DNA from: Lotus japonicus
Taxonomy: Eukaryota; Streptophyta; Magnoliopsida; Fabales; Fabaceae
Length of the DNA: 64,000 bases
Direction of reading: 5' to 3'
Assembly (NCBI RefSeq): GCF_012489685.1
Contig: NC_080044.1
Span: 51,088,964-51,152,963 of the forward strand
Shown here: in pieces, positions 11,886 through 24,956 of the stretch
Position numbering within the stretch: position 1 is the first letter of the stretch
Layout of the letters: every line of letters begins with the position of its first letter
Notes under the pieces: model-generated
Database searches by the model: none
Told to the model about the DNA's origin: nothing
Seen by the model: only the letters and a program-made list of their open reading frames with translations
Program-made: the position numbers and the translations under genes

Positions 11886-13542
11886 TAGGCTTCAACCATG
11901 GCCATATTCCTTATCCATTTTAATCTGTCTTTTCTCGCCTCCGATTTTGATTCTTGCTGTCTCTATGAAGCATACCTAACACTTTGTCGTTGCAACAACT
12001 TTAAACAATAATATTTGGTGAACATTCTACAGATTATGTGTCTTACCTTTAAAAACACTGGTGCTTGTAGTTATAAAAGTTCCTATTTTCTTATATCTAC
12101 TCACAACATTTACATGACAAGCATATGTTTGTGCACCAACTGATTTGACTAATATAAGTAAAATGATTTTTCATTTTGCAACAATTAGTTTTATATCTGC
12201 TCTATCTACCAACGAGTGGTTGGTTCAAGTGATACATGTTTAATTCTCTTTAAGTAAGATCTCAGGTACGAATTTTGTGTATGAAATTTTTTTCTGAACA
12301 CATGCATATGGCTGAATCATTTACATATTATATTCGCAGTACATGCCTACAGGTATGCCTCGAAACACAGTCATTGTCCAGCAATGGGAGATCATTCATA
12401 GGAGTTTCTTGTGAAGGAGACCAATTTTATCAATAAGCAAAGTGTCATTTGTGATGTCATGTTATCACTGTCACACATAATTGGTGTGATCTCAACCGTT
12501 TGTATGTGCCAGTATCCTACTTGTAAGTATATGTGGCTTTGTATACTTGTAAGTAATATGGACTCTGTATAGCATACACTGGAATGTTTACCGGTAGAGT
12601 TAATTATGAGGGTGCTTAACACCATAAGTGAGTCTAACCTAAAATAACGTGTGCAAGAAATTTTGCTACGTTGTTACACACTTACAGCAAAATTTAACCT
12701 AAAATTTGGATTTCCTCAATCAATATATTTAGGATGTGTTTGAGTAAACAACTTAATTTGTCGCTTATGACAATAAGCGCTTATCACATAAACACTTATT
12801 CATAAGTTAATTTGAGAAACTTATTAAAATAAGTTCAAATTAGGTATAGGCAAACATAACCTCGTATTCATAAGTTAATTTGAACAACTTATAGGCAAAA
12901 AAATATACTATTTACTTAAGTTGTCCAAAACACTAGCATAAACGCTTATGTTATTAGATAAATTTAAATAAACTCTTTGAAAGGGAGCATTAATATCTTA
13001 ATATCAATGAATACTTCATTTTGGCTGTAGTACATATATGATATGCCCGTATCCAATACCTGCACCCAATACCTATGCTTCATATAATTTTAAAAAAAAA
13101 TTATTTTAAAATTGAACTATTGACTTTTTGCTTACCGACAAGCTGAAGCTGAAAAGGGATTATAAAAATGAGAATGAATGAATATTGTAATCTCTTCAAT
13201 GGATGATAAGAAGGATGAGAGTGACCAAAAAATAAAAAGTATGAGACCTAGAAATTAGAAAACATGTCCGCACGTTTTTTCATTCATGTAACAACGTCCA
13301 GGAATGATACAACTTCAATCCCTCTCAGTCTCTCACGCATCAACAACACTAGCTAGCAGCATTGTTTTAAGACAAAAGAAAGTAATCTTGTTGACTTCCA
13401 GAGATTATATAATCTTCGTGGGTATCATGTCTTCCAATTAACGACGTGCTATCATAAATTCATTATCGAACGTTATATATAAGTATCTGCATTCCTTCTT
13501 CTGAAGAAATTAAGCAACAAGTTCATAGCCAGAAGCTTAACC
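11886..13542. other. Intergenic region upstream of the expansin
   Basis: AT-rich DNA with no supported gene. At about 12215-12290 there is a decayed tRNA-SINE-like block (GTTGGTTCAAGTGAT as a possible A box, GGTACGAATTT as a weak B box). A stretch at about 12730-12960 has several copies of CATAAGTTAATTTGA-like words and looks like a decayed small repeat element. The rest is the expansin promoter. Confidence 0.45.
13473..13483 (+). promoter_or_regulatory. Likely TATA box of the expansin
   Basis: TTATATATAAG lies 60 to 70 bp before the ATG at 13543, a normal distance for a plant gene with a short leader. Confidence 0.5.
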
Positions 13543-14666
13543 ATGGCTCCAATTCACCAATCTTGTAGCTTCTTGTTGATCACATTCATGATCACAATCA
13601 TAGGGAAGCCTCCACTAGTAGCTGGCATATTTCGACCTAGTCAATGGACTCTTGCACATGCCACATTTTATGGTGACGAGACTGCTTCCGCCACCATGGG
13701 TATATATATATTTCCCCGTTTCTTCTTTTTAAAATTGATTTTGGTTTTAAGATTAATTGTCGTTGTAGAATTTTCAAACATGCACTAAACATTTTTATAG
13801 TTGATGCAAAAGCTAAGTTCATGTGGGTACGGAAATTTGTTCTTATACGTAACTCAGCATCTTACTTAAACCAATTTTACTTTGTACTAACACTTTTTTT
13901 TTCTTGTGACTAAAATGATGGACTTAAAGGAGGAGCATGTGGGTACGGAAATTTGTTCTTGAACGGTTACGGAACAGATACAGCTGCATTGAGCTCGACG
14001 TTGTTCAACAATGGGTACGCTTGTGGAACTTGTTACCAAATAAAATGCGTCCAAGCGAGCGCGTGCTATGGCAATGTGCCTTACACCACGGTGACCGCCA
14101 CCAATCTGTGCCCTCCTAATTGGTCTGAGGCTTCCGATAACGGCGGCTGGTGTAACCCTCCGCGTACGCATTTTGACATGGCCAAGCCTGCCTTCATGAA
14201 AATTGCGCAATGGAAGGCCGGCATTGTCCCCGTTATGTACCGCAGGTAGTTGACAAAAAACTTATTTACTTAGCACAACTCTATTGCATGCTATTTTGGC
14301 TCAATTGCAGTTTTAGTCCTCTTAATTTAATTAGTTCATGATTAATTTGCCAGGGTCCCGTGCGTGAGGCGCGGAGGGCTTCGATTCTCTTTCCAAGGAA
14401 ACGGGTATTGGTTGTTGGTGTACTTGATGAACGTGGGAGGTGGAGGTGATGTTTCCAAGATGTGGGTGAAAGGAAGCAGAACAGGGTGGATTAGTATGAG
14501 CCATAACTGGGGTGCTTCATACCAAGCATTTGCAACACTGAGAGGCCAAGCTCTTTCTTTCAGAGTTACTTCCTACACCACCAGAGAAACCATAACAGCA
14601 TGGAATGTTGCTCCTGCTAATTGGGCTGCAGGATTAACTTATTCCACCCCTGTCAACTTCCATTAA
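13543..14666 (+). CDS. EXPA: Alpha-expansin
   Basis: Secreted, non-enzymatic cell-wall loosening protein. Exons 13543-13699, 13930-14245 and 14354-14666 join to 261 codons, the usual alpha-expansin length of about 250-260. Residues 1 to about 28 are a signal peptide. The first domain (double-psi beta barrel) starts at HATFYGDE and carries the cysteines at C56, C84, C87, C92, C98, C113 and C127 and the HFD motif at 133-135. The second, CBM63-like domain follows RRVPC and includes the aromatic [12 protein letters not shown] stretch and the end TYSTPVNFH. Intron positions are those common in alpha-expansins. Intron 1 contains a 25-bp copy of the start of exon 2. The exact paralogue number cannot be assigned. 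Confidence 0.95.
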
Positions 14667-17460
14667 ACAATTGATTGCATAACCTCCCAACTTTTTAAAA
14701 TCCATGGTTATTTTCTCTGTTTTGAAGAATTTCATTTCCACTAGAGAAGCATATGGTCATTATTGTCAAGAGATTTCCACTTTTTGTTAGTTATATAAAG
14801 CTGAAATGTACCCAATTAATGAAGTTCATGTTTTCTTATGTGACATTCTGTGAACTTGCCACTGAACCTTTGCATTGACTAAAAATAGAATATTTATATA
14901 ACTTAGAGATAAGCCAATGTCTGGTATGAACATATACGGTTGCCGTGTAAAACAAGCCAATGTCTGTTTTTTGTTTTTCACTTCTTTCTTTCTTGTTGAT
15001 ATTTTCTTTTCCTGGTTCTGCAAAGAAGGTTCTTTTGTGCAGAATCATTTCTAATTTTCTACTATTTTTTGGCGTTCAATTAAGAAGAAATGCAAGTGAA
15101 TATATATTAAAAATTTCCTTTTATTTTTTCTTTCTTTATTGTACTGCAACAACAAAACTCCTCAATTAGTAGATGTGATAAGAATCTACAACAATCACCC
15201 ACCTCTGACTTAAAAGAAAATAAAAAACAGAGACTTACGACATGTGCCCAGCCTTATTGTGGCTGTCATCACATGAAAATTCTATACTATGCTGGGTTTT
15301 TGTTGTTTATTAACCGAACATTTCTAATCATCTATCTCAATCTCCATCTTATTCTGTGATAAGGTTTGATCCAATAGCTGAACATCTTGACGAAATTAAT
15401 AAATTTATACAAAACTGTAATAGATCCCAATCTCTTCACAATGACACAAGTTGTTCTAGTTTAAGATAGACTCGAATCGGATATCTTGCTTCAATTAGAA
15501 CAATCTCATACCAGTTGATTAACACGTTTGGTAGTGAATTTTTTGGTATATCACACTATGTAACATTTTTTTTCATTACTATTCATTTCACACTTTTTAA
15601 TTTTTTTTCCCTTGATTAATATGATATGTTTGTTACATGGATGGAAAAAACTCTTGTTGAATATTTTTTACTTGAACATGATTGACTTCCGTGGATGATA
15701 CATGCAAGAAACACAAACTATATGTCACCCTACTAAAAATTCCCCCTGCTGATTTATTTTCTGTTATTAGCTGTAAATTAAATAACTCCGCTAATGATTG
15801 TTGTTATTTTCGGATCTGAACTCATTAGTACACATGTATGATGTAACTGCACTTAGAGAGAACCAGTTAACCTCAAACTGCTAACACCAAGTATGCAATG
15901 TCCCACTAAAATGTAAAAACTCTCAGGCTCTTTATTTCCCATGGTAATACTTGATTTGCTTTTTCTTTGACTGCGGAAGATAAATTGCATGACAAGCGTG
16001 CATCCAGGTCCTTCTAGTTCATGTAAATAATGTTGTTTAACCACTATGAAGAAGACATCCATCAAAGAAAGAAAAAAAAATTGTGAAAACCACTGAAAAC
16101 ATGTGTTGCAATTCGAGCCAAATTAAAGTCCATCTGCAAGTGTTGTTGAATATTTTTTACCTACCATGCCACTTTTTTTTTTCTTTTTATAAGCCAAAAC
16201 ATTGTATTTAACCAGCACAAAGGGGTGCAAACCATGCCACTTGCTTGTTTGTTATGTGTGCATTATGAATTTTAATATGCATAATAAATTTAATACATGA
16301 TTTAAAAAAGTTGTCTTCTCAAAATATCTAAACAACCAAAGCCATGCCCATTAATTAATATAAAATTATCTATTTTATTATATATTCTTACATATTTTTT
16401 TTATTAAATCTATTTTAGAATTAACCGATTTATTATAAAGTGACTCATTGTTTTAACCAGAAACCCAATCTGGTATTGATGAATGAGTTCGTGGTAAGTG
16501 TGGATTTTTTTTATTCATTTACATTTTAACTCATTCTCTTTCATTTCATTTTCATTTTTGTTCACTTTCTATTTTCATTTAATTAGGGTCATCTCTAATT
16601 AGGGTCCCTAATATGCAAGAACCTTTGTAGCATCTATCTAAGTTACCTTTCGGTCGATTGATCGTTAATTTTTTAGTTTATTTGTTCTACTTGGTTGTTT
16701 TGTTAATTATACTAGGACCATAGAAACAATTCCGGCACAATTCCAAATTCTCTTCAACCTCCCCGCATCCTTCATCCTCCGTCCTGCACGCTTCTTTAAC
16801 GACGAGAGGAAGATCCTCCTTCATCTCCGCCGCAGTTTCAGTGAGAATCATGGTCTCTTCTTCTCCACGTGGGAGTTGGGTCATGACAGGCCATAAGAAC
16901 CAGCTGAGGACGACATATGAGGTGTTCCTTCCGAAGAAAACGAAGTTCACAATGATGCGTCAGAGGACGACGCCAAAGAAGGGGTGGTTTTAGTCAGCGT
17001 CGTGCTGTACTTCTTCTTCTCCTCCTTGTTTTCCAGATCGTGTGGTTATCACTATTGAATAACTTGGAAGTAATAGAGAATGGAGATTTTCAAATTTTTT
17101 GAACATAACCTCACAATATTGTTTATATTAATGTTGTTTTTCAAAATTAAGAGTTGACTTGGATTTTTTTGACAAAAAATGGCGTCGTGCATATTGGTGG
17201 TTACCCTCACATGGGCCCCAAGAGGGAGTTGAAGTTCACTGATCTGGAGTTGTTCTAGGATGGTTGATGGAGGAATCAAGTTCTTTGCCCAACACTTTCT
17301 CTTACTACAACTAGGTCATTAACGCAACTACCACCCTTTATGTCATTCCTCCGTATTCAATAATTGGCATAGACACTTAATTAAAGTGTTTGTCCAAATA
17401 TTCAAATATTGTCACATTTTTTTTAGAATTATACTTCATTTTTGTTGTTATATATTCATT
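14667..17460. other. Long intergenic region
   Basis: No supported gene. At 16170-16235 there is a T-run followed by ATAAGCCAAAACATTG..CAAAGGGGTGC, which resembles 31068-31120 and is probably the antisense 3' end of a dispersed non-LTR element. The block 16700-17040 is less AT-rich and has an 87-codon minus-strand frame (16687-16950) of no recognised family. The rest shows nothing beyond AT-rich DNA. Confidence 0.45.
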
Positions 17461-17469
17461 TAATCAAAG

Positions 17470-18140
17470 TATTTGTTGGGGTGTTAGGGAAGATTTGGCA
17501 TTTGCGTAGAGACTATCCTTTTTAGGCATGCTTCATGGAATGATCGGAAGTTTACTCAGTATGTGAAGTTTATCCTCTTTGACGACTCCATGACTTATAT
17601 GGAGGTCGCTCGAAGTTCTATTCCTGTTTTCTTGAATACAAGTTGGAGGTTTTCGAAACCTAGTTGGGTAAAGTTCAATGTCGATGTATCAGTATGTTGT
17701 GAAGGTGTCATTCGAGATAGTGGAAGAAGGTGGATAGCAGGCTTTTGTCGTAGATTGGGTACTTCTAGTCCCTTATTAGCTGACCTTTGGGTCATATACA
17801 CAATTGTATAGTACATTTCTTCCTTTTCCTTCCCCAATTTCGTGATATAGAATGACTCAGCTTGACAATTAGTATACTATGCTCAACTTGTGGTTTCATG
17901 GAGTTGTGCTTGGATTTGCTTGGGAACATTCTTCGAGTTTCTATGATTCATAGGGGATCCAATTTCAGTTTGTTTATAAAGAGTATAATATGGTGGCCAA
18001 CTATCTAGCTTGTTGTGTTCATCAATTTAATTCTGTTACTCACATCCTCCACCATCCGTTAGTGGAATGTCGCAGTCTTCTTTCTCATGACTTTTATAAG
18101 GCCACATCCTCTAAGAGAATATGTGTTTTGTAGTTTTAGG
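17470..18140 (+). pseudogene. RNase H-like (RVT_3) remnant of a LINE
   Basis: Decayed piece of the plant RNase H-like domain found at the end of LINE polyproteins. In the frame 17563-17811 the typical words WVKFNVDVSV, GVIRDSGRRWIAGFCRRLGTSSPLLADLW are readable, then a stop interrupts. Further similarity (EYNMVANYLACC and HPLVECRSLL) continues at about 17980-18110 in the same direction. There are several stops and no start, so it is not functional. Confidence 0.6.
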
Positions 18141-18576
18141 GGTTGACCCCTCCATCTTTCCATAAAAAAAAGAAATTGTTATATCTTTAATGCATGTTTA
18201 GGAACTTAATTTTCACATTTAAGGAGGAGTGATTGTAAGATACATTATTAGAAATTGTGTTTATGAAAGAAGAAAGTGATTATGTTAGAAACTTAGAATT
18301 AAAAACTGATTTATAAATGGTATAAGTGATGAGCACACAAGCAATATGATATTGCATTAAAATCAACCATGATCTTTTATAAACAAAATAAAGAAGATAT
18401 TCACATGGTTAAAGAATAATTAGACAATGATCTTGTACAATAATCGGCTCTAAAAGTAAATTTTGTAATTATTCATCTTAATTAATTAAAAAGATTAGAA
18501 TAAAAACCATTGAAACTAGAGAGAATCTAGCAAATTGAGAAAGCTTTGTTAAGTTGATACCCTTCCACACACACAA
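18141..18576. other. AT-rich spacer
   Basis: No gene or repeat ends seen between the LINE remnant and the MULE-like element. Confidence 0.4.
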
Positions 18577-18585
18577 AAAGAAAAA

Positions 18586-19655
18586 GGGCATTAGTTTTAA
18601 CACCCCTCAATTAATCTCTCACCCTCTTTTATGCACCAAAATATCTGAAATACCCTTTAAAATTTAATTTCATTCCAAACATATCCCTTTTCATATCTTA
18701 TCACTACCATCATTTTTGTTTATCACACCACCCTTCACTTTTACTCTCATCTCATAGTTTTCTTCGTTGCCACTTTTCACACTTAATATATGTGAAAACA
18801 TTTCATACATTGTAAGTGTGAACCGATGTATGTTCGTTCTCTTTTCACCTTCTTCCTTTCGTTTTAAGTAGTTCACACTCAGTGAGTGGAAAACATTTTC
18901 ACATTCTTAACAGTTGGTTCCTTCACACTCTTGAGGGTGAAATTTGAAAATATTTCACACTCTTGAGTGTGAAATTAAAATATAAAAAAATCAATTTTTT
19001 TTTAAATAAAATTATTAACAGTTCAATAACTCACACTCTTGAGTGTGAAATTTGAAAATGTTTCACACATTTGAGTGTGAAATTTAATTATTAAAAAATT
19101 AAATATTTAAAATGAAAAATAAAATTCTTAACACTTGGTTCTTTCACACTCTTGAGTGTGAAATTTGAAAAAATTTCACACTCTTGAGTGTGAAATGTGT
19201 GAAATGAAAATTATAAAAAAACAAAAAAAAATTAAAAAATTATTAACAGTTGAATAACTCACACTCTTGAGTGTGAAATTTGAAAATGTTTCACACACTT
19301 GAGTGTGAAATCTAATTCTAAAGAAACGAAAAATTTAAAATTAAAAATAAAGTCCATTCACACTACTGATATTGAGTGCGAAATTGAATTGTGTTTCACA
19401 CCCTTGAGTGTGAAACACAATTGTGCGAATTGAGTATCTTTATTCTCTCTTCACTTTCTACCTTTCATTTTAAGCGTTTCACACTTAGTGAGTGTGAAAT
19501 ATTTTCACACACATTGAGTGTGAAAATGTTTCACACTTAGTATGTGTGAAAATACTATCACACTTTAACTATCTTTTTATAAGAGAGGATATTAAGGGAA
19601 TTTAGAAAATAAAAGAGGGTGTGAGATTAATAAGGGGGTGTTAAAACTAATGCCC
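18586..19655. mobile_element. Mutator-like MITE with internal palindrome array
   Basis: The ends are inverted repeats of about 45 bp: GGGCATTAGTTTTAACACCC at 18586 and its complement ending at 19655. Directly outside are identical 9-bp words AAAGAAAAA (18577-18585 and 19656-19664), the duplication size of the Mutator superfamily, though the A-rich word weakens this. There is no transposase; the 1070-bp inside is filled with palindromes of the form TTTCACAC..GTGTGAAA. It sits about 215 bp before the CCS52A TATA box. Confidence 0.75.
18920..19560. repeat. Array of TTTCACACTCTTGAGTGTGAAA palindromes
   Basis: About 13 near-palindromic units, for example at 18924, 18953, 19028, 19060, 19143, 19174, 19257, 19289, 19359, 19393, 19478 and 19503. 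They mostly come in pairs joined by a short AT spacer, and the pairs recur every 100-116 bp, so the array grew by tandem duplication of a two-palindrome unit. Confidence 0.85.
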
Positions 19656-19664
19656 AAAGAAAAA

Positions 19665-20102
19665 CAATAATGTTTAGTACACAAATCAATTCCACCTCCA
19701 CCTGATGAGATAGAGTATAAATGAGAGAGAAATGAGTGATATGATTTGTGATGTGACAGAAAATATAGAGAGAGATAGGAAGAAAAATGTGTGGAAATGA
19801 GATGGAAGGGAAAGTGAAGTGTGTATATATCATTACTCAAAGAAAAATGCTTCCTAGCTTGTAAAAAAGTGTATAAATAAGAGGAAAAGGAAGAGGTCAG
19901 GTTCTGGTGGTGGAGCCATTGAGTGAGGAAAGAGAGAGTGTGTGTGAGTGAAGACAACAACCCTCTCTGCCTCTCTGCACTAATTCCGATGCAGAAAATT
20001 AAAACCATTTAAAAAAATAAGAAAAAAAACGAACAATAAAAAGAAAAAGGAGCTGCAATCTTTTACTGATTTTCCCGGGAAAATTAACAGCTTCATTCCG
20101 CC
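19665..20102 (+). promoter_or_regulatory. CCS52A promoter and leader
   Basis: A TATA box (TATAAATA, 19872-19879) lies 224 bp before the ATG. GA/GT-rich sequence follows (19905-19960). Just upstream of the ATG is the 14-bp perfect palindrome TTTTCCCGGGAAAA (20070-20083), which fits the loose E2F consensus WTTSSCSS on both strands. No coding frame here is convincing. Confidence 0.5.
20070..20083. promoter_or_regulatory. Possible E2F-type palindrome in the CCS52A leader
   Basis: TTTTCCCGGGAAAA, 20 bp before the start codon. In Arabidopsis the atypical E2F factor DEL1/E2Fe represses CCS52A2 through an E2F-type site. The match here is to the loose consensus (WTTSSCSS), not to TTTCCCGC, so binding is inferred. 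Confidence 0.4.
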
Positions 20103-22090
20103 ATGGACGATTCTTCCGGCCACCGGAATCCACCACCACCTCCCTCCTCCTCCGCCGACACTCCTCCTCCTCCACCTTCTTCCTCCTCCTCCACCTCCTC
20201 CTCCGCGGAGAGTCTCCGCCACGTGGAACGCATGATCAACTCCAACCACTACGCATCTCCTTCCAGAACAATCTACTCCGACAGGTTCATTCCCAGCAGA
20301 TCTGCCTCCAAATTCGCCTTGTTTGACATCTCCACTCCCCCGGAGGGCCGCGACGACACCTCCAGCGCCTACACCACTCTCCTCCGCACCGCTTTGTTCG
20401 GTCCCGATGCCGCCGGCGTCGCTCCTCCTGTCACGCCGGACAAGAGGTCGTCTCCGTCGATGTCCTTGCCTAGCCGGAATATTTTCCGGTACAAGATGGA
20501 GACTCGCCAGTCCATGCACTCGCTTTCCCCGTTCATGAGCGACGATGCGGTTCCCGGCGTGAATCCGAGCCCCGTCAAGACTCCGAGGAAGGTTCCGCGA
20601 TCTCCTTATAAGGTGAATTGAATTTTCGTGTTCTTGGTTCTTTCTGTTCTATAATGTATCGATTTAGGTTTCTGAGATTTGTGGTGTGTTTGTTGCATTG
20701 ATAGGTTCTGGATGCACCTGCATTGCAAGACGATTTCTATCTGAATCTCGTGGATTGGTCTTCGCACAATGTGTTGGCTGTTGGTTTGGGTAACTGTGTT
20801 TATCTCTGGAATGCTTGTAGTAGCAAGGTGGGTTATTGGATTTGATTTAAGAACAGTAATGCAGGTTGTAAACCTTCAATTTTTGTGTGATTGTGAGCTA
20901 TCTGGTGTCCAATTATGCAAATTGAAACTTGAAAGATTCTTCTTTTTATTTTCTTTTACCTTTTTTGTGATTCATTCTAACTTGATATGCTGGGGTGCAG
21001 GTAACTAAATTATGTGACTTGGGGATTGACGACTGCGTTTGTTCAGTTGGCTGGGCTCAACGCGGTACACATCTTGCTGTTGGAACTAGCAATGGCAAAG
21101 TTCAGGTAGGAGTTTATTAGTTCTTGTTGTATGACTTTCTAAAGGGTGTATTTGATGAGTATTCATGGTAACAGGAGGGCTCAATACTTTTCGATTACTC
21201 TGCTTTGGTTTTCTTCCACTTAGTTTTCTTTCCTTGTTAGGTGTACTTTGCTCCCATATACTTAATATTCTATTTCTTAAATAAGCAAAGACATGATTTT
21301 GTGGTCCTTAAGGAAGGACTCTGCATAGGAATGACAATAAAATGTGATCAGAGTTTTTAATAGTGGTGGGGATTGTGGTTGCATTGCGGAATTGTGGACA
21401 AATGCGGGTTAATGCAGCCGCAATTGCGATTGTGATGCCGTCGCGGGACTCCGAAGACCTTTATGTTGCGCCGCAGTAGCCGTTGCGGAAAGCAATTTTA
21501 AATCCTGCGTGTGATATCCTGCATCCTAGACGAGGCACTATAAGTCTATAACCGTTGGGCATACTAGATGTGTTAGATTAGTGTCTTTTACTGATCCTGA
21601 AACCCCTATTTATTTGGTAAGGCACCAAAAATTGCAAATAGAAAGGGGAGCATTGGGGTAAAGTATAAAGATGATGATACAGTGAGTCCTTCGTTTAGGT
21701 TGGAGAGGAAAAACATGGCAAGGAATTAATAAGAACTTGCTAGATTAGATTAGAATCGATGGCGCTACTCTGGGTGATCAATGAGTTGCTAGTTATCCTG
21801 GAGGCCATCTGAGCCTTGCAAGGAGGCAGGGAGCTTCCTGTCCTGTCTCTTAGCTTTAAGAAGGAAAACATGTCAAATCGCAAGCCACTCACAGATTCGT
21901 CTGGATTATGCAGGATGGAATGGAAATGAATCAAATGATATTAATAGTCATTAATGAATGCAATGCAATGTCAAATATGATTTTTTCCTTCATAAGATAG
22001 TTCTTAGGAAAATATTAAGTGTAGATATGTTTGTCTGGGATTAGGTAGATAAAAATTGAAGATTTTCTCTATAATTTTACAGTTTTAACC

Positions 22091-22144
<54 letters not shown>

Positions 22145-24886
22145 GATGGTGTATGAAATTGGAAGTTTGGAAAAATTTAGTAATATGTTTTCTGTTCCCT
22201 TTTTTCACTCACTTTTGGAGACAAGAGGTTTATTGAAAATACTTTCTTGGTGAGCACATCATTGCCTTTGCCTTCTTTTTATGAAGCACAGACTGTTAAA
22301 AACCTTCTAAATATGTTTTAACGCATATTCAACATATTCGGGTATATTTAATGCATTTAATGATGTTGTCATGTTTGCGTATGCAATTATATATATTGAT
22401 CATACGATATAATTTTTAATAATATGTTTATGCCGTGTCATATCCTTGCTTAGAATCTTGTCGTGTAGCTGTGTTCATGATGTGTTTTGTCGTGATTGTG
22501 TGCCTATTGTCGATGTCTGTGCGACATCACTATTTATTTCCTTTCTTGATCATCAGGGTTGTGTTACTGTAAACTTGGGTTAATGGTGTGTAGTATACTT
22601 GTGAACAAATCAATCATTCAATTTTATGATGTTTACACATTTATAATTTTAATTTTTGTTTTGAATGATAGATATGTTGCTATCTATACGGTTCACCAAG
22701 CTATTTTATTTTCAACCCTTCTTTGATCATAATACATCAAACTTGGGATCAGATAGGTCCTTTTCCTTGTTTTCCATTTTATTTGGTTTTGCATCCATTT
22801 TGCTCAAAGTATGACAAGGCCATGATACTTTTTGATGTTCCACCAGGCCACGAGCTACTTACTAAAATTGGACCTTACTGTCTAATCTTAGGTTGTGGTT
22901 GACATCTTGAGTTGGCATAGATGTAATTGTACAAAGGTTGGATTGGGCTATCTGTGTAATTATGAGTCAATCGTTGAATAAATGAATGCAACAAAAAGTA
23001 AAAATACAGATTACCCACCCCTAAAAGTGACGGTCATTAAGAGGATGAGCCTCCAATATAAAAGTCAGTTATGTCTTTCACACCCGTTCCATATGGGACT
23101 CATGTTCCTATTTCAACCACATTGGGTTAAAAAGAGCGGTCAATAGTTTGATGCTTATGTATGTGGACTAGAACCCACTCTTAAAACCCAGGATGACAAG
23201 AGGGGGGAGAATTCTGGGGAATTCTGTTTCACATCCAGCCAATGTGGAACTCATGATTTTGTTAGTCAAAATGCATATTAAATATTGCGCTTTCAGATAC
23301 GGATATATTCAATACGGTCTTCCATTATTGAAATATAACTTAAACTCTGGTAGAACTTGTGCTAAAACCCGGAACTCGCTAGAGGAAAAGCTAGCTTATA
23401 GTTTATAAGTGATTATGCTCTCTACCCTGATATCCCACTGTGTTACCAAACATGCTATTAATGAAAGTAGGTCTAAGCAACTTAAGCTTCAGATTTGTTA
23501 AATTACATTTGTTTGATAGTTATCTATTGATATATTCCTTATGCATTCATATAGAAAGTTAACTTTGCTTGCTTGTTTGGATCCTAATATCTGATCAGTA
23601 TTCCATGCCCATTTTCCCTCAATAGTGTGTAGAGGCTTACTCTGTTTTTCTTTTGTGGCATCAAAAGCTGTTTCCCCCCTCATTGCATCCCTGGAACTTG
23701 TTAATTTCACTTAATTTTTTCTTTTACTAGCCTTCGTGGTCTCTGTTTCTAAATAAGTTAACCGCACCTGACTCTAACTGCTATCCATTTAGATTTGGGA
23801 TGCATCTCGATGCAAGAAGATAAGATCCATGGAGGGTCATCGACTACGCGTTGGGGCCTTGGCCTGGAGTTCATCTCTTTTGTCTTCTGGTGGCCGGGAT
23901 AAGAATATTTATCAACGAGATATACGTGCACAAGAAGATTATGTCAGTAAACTGTCAGGGCACAAATCAGAGGTCAGACTTGTTTTTATTTCCTCTAGCT
24001 TCATCTGGTCAAGCCAATCTACTGTAACACAATTTTGATTCTTTTTTTCTTTTCCTTATTTTTTCAAAGGTTTGTGGACTGAAGTGGTCATATGATAACC
24101 GTGAGTTGGCATCTGGAGGAAATGACAACAGAGTACGCAATTGCAAAGTTTATCATTTTTCTGAAATATCCAACTACACTGTATTCTTTACCTCTCCTGC
24201 ATTGGTACTAATGATTTATTTCATATCTCTGCAGTTGTTTGTTTGGAATCAACACTCAACCCAACCTGTTCTGAAGTATTGTGAGCATACAGCAGCTGTT
24301 AAAGCTATTGCATGGTCTCCTCATCTTCATGGACTTCTTGCATCTGGGGGTGGAACAGCAGATCGATGTATTCGCTTTTGGAATACAACCACAAACTCGC
24401 ACTTAAGCTGTATGGACACTGGAAGTCAGGTAAAAGTTCTTATCCATAACCTGTTTATACTTCCATATCAAATGCGCTACATTTTAATATTTGCTGCAAT
24501 TCAATGCTGGTTATTGATTGGCACTACAAAGTTGATTTGTTGCTGGAGAAAATGCATGTTCCCTTTTTAGAAGGGTTATTTCAACAGCTTGTATAAAGCA
24601 TGAAAGAACAACAAACTGCTGAACCAAGATCCACATAAAGGAAATGAAAAGAATAACACGGCGCTTGAAAAATAATTTAAAATACAATGTTGAAAAAAAT
24701 AAAGAGGTTGAAGAAAGGATTAGAAAAGGGAATCCGAGAGTATTGGACCTCATGATGGACAAGCTCGGTCTGTGAATTTTGAAGTCATCATAGTTCTTTT
24801 GATAGATTACATTTGATGCTCCTAGCCAAACTGTTATTCTTTACTTGTTGAAAGATAATATGTGATGCTTCCATACAGAACTGCTT

Positions 24887-24956
<70 letters not shown>

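Noticed and set aside
16687..16950. 87-codon minus-strand frame in a less AT-rich block
   Set aside because: No recognised family, no splice partners found, and the composition could come from an old transposon; not called as a gene.
19980..20519. 179-codon minus-strand frame rich in Gly and Arg
   Set aside because: Antisense shadow of the Pro/Ser-rich first exon of CCS52A.
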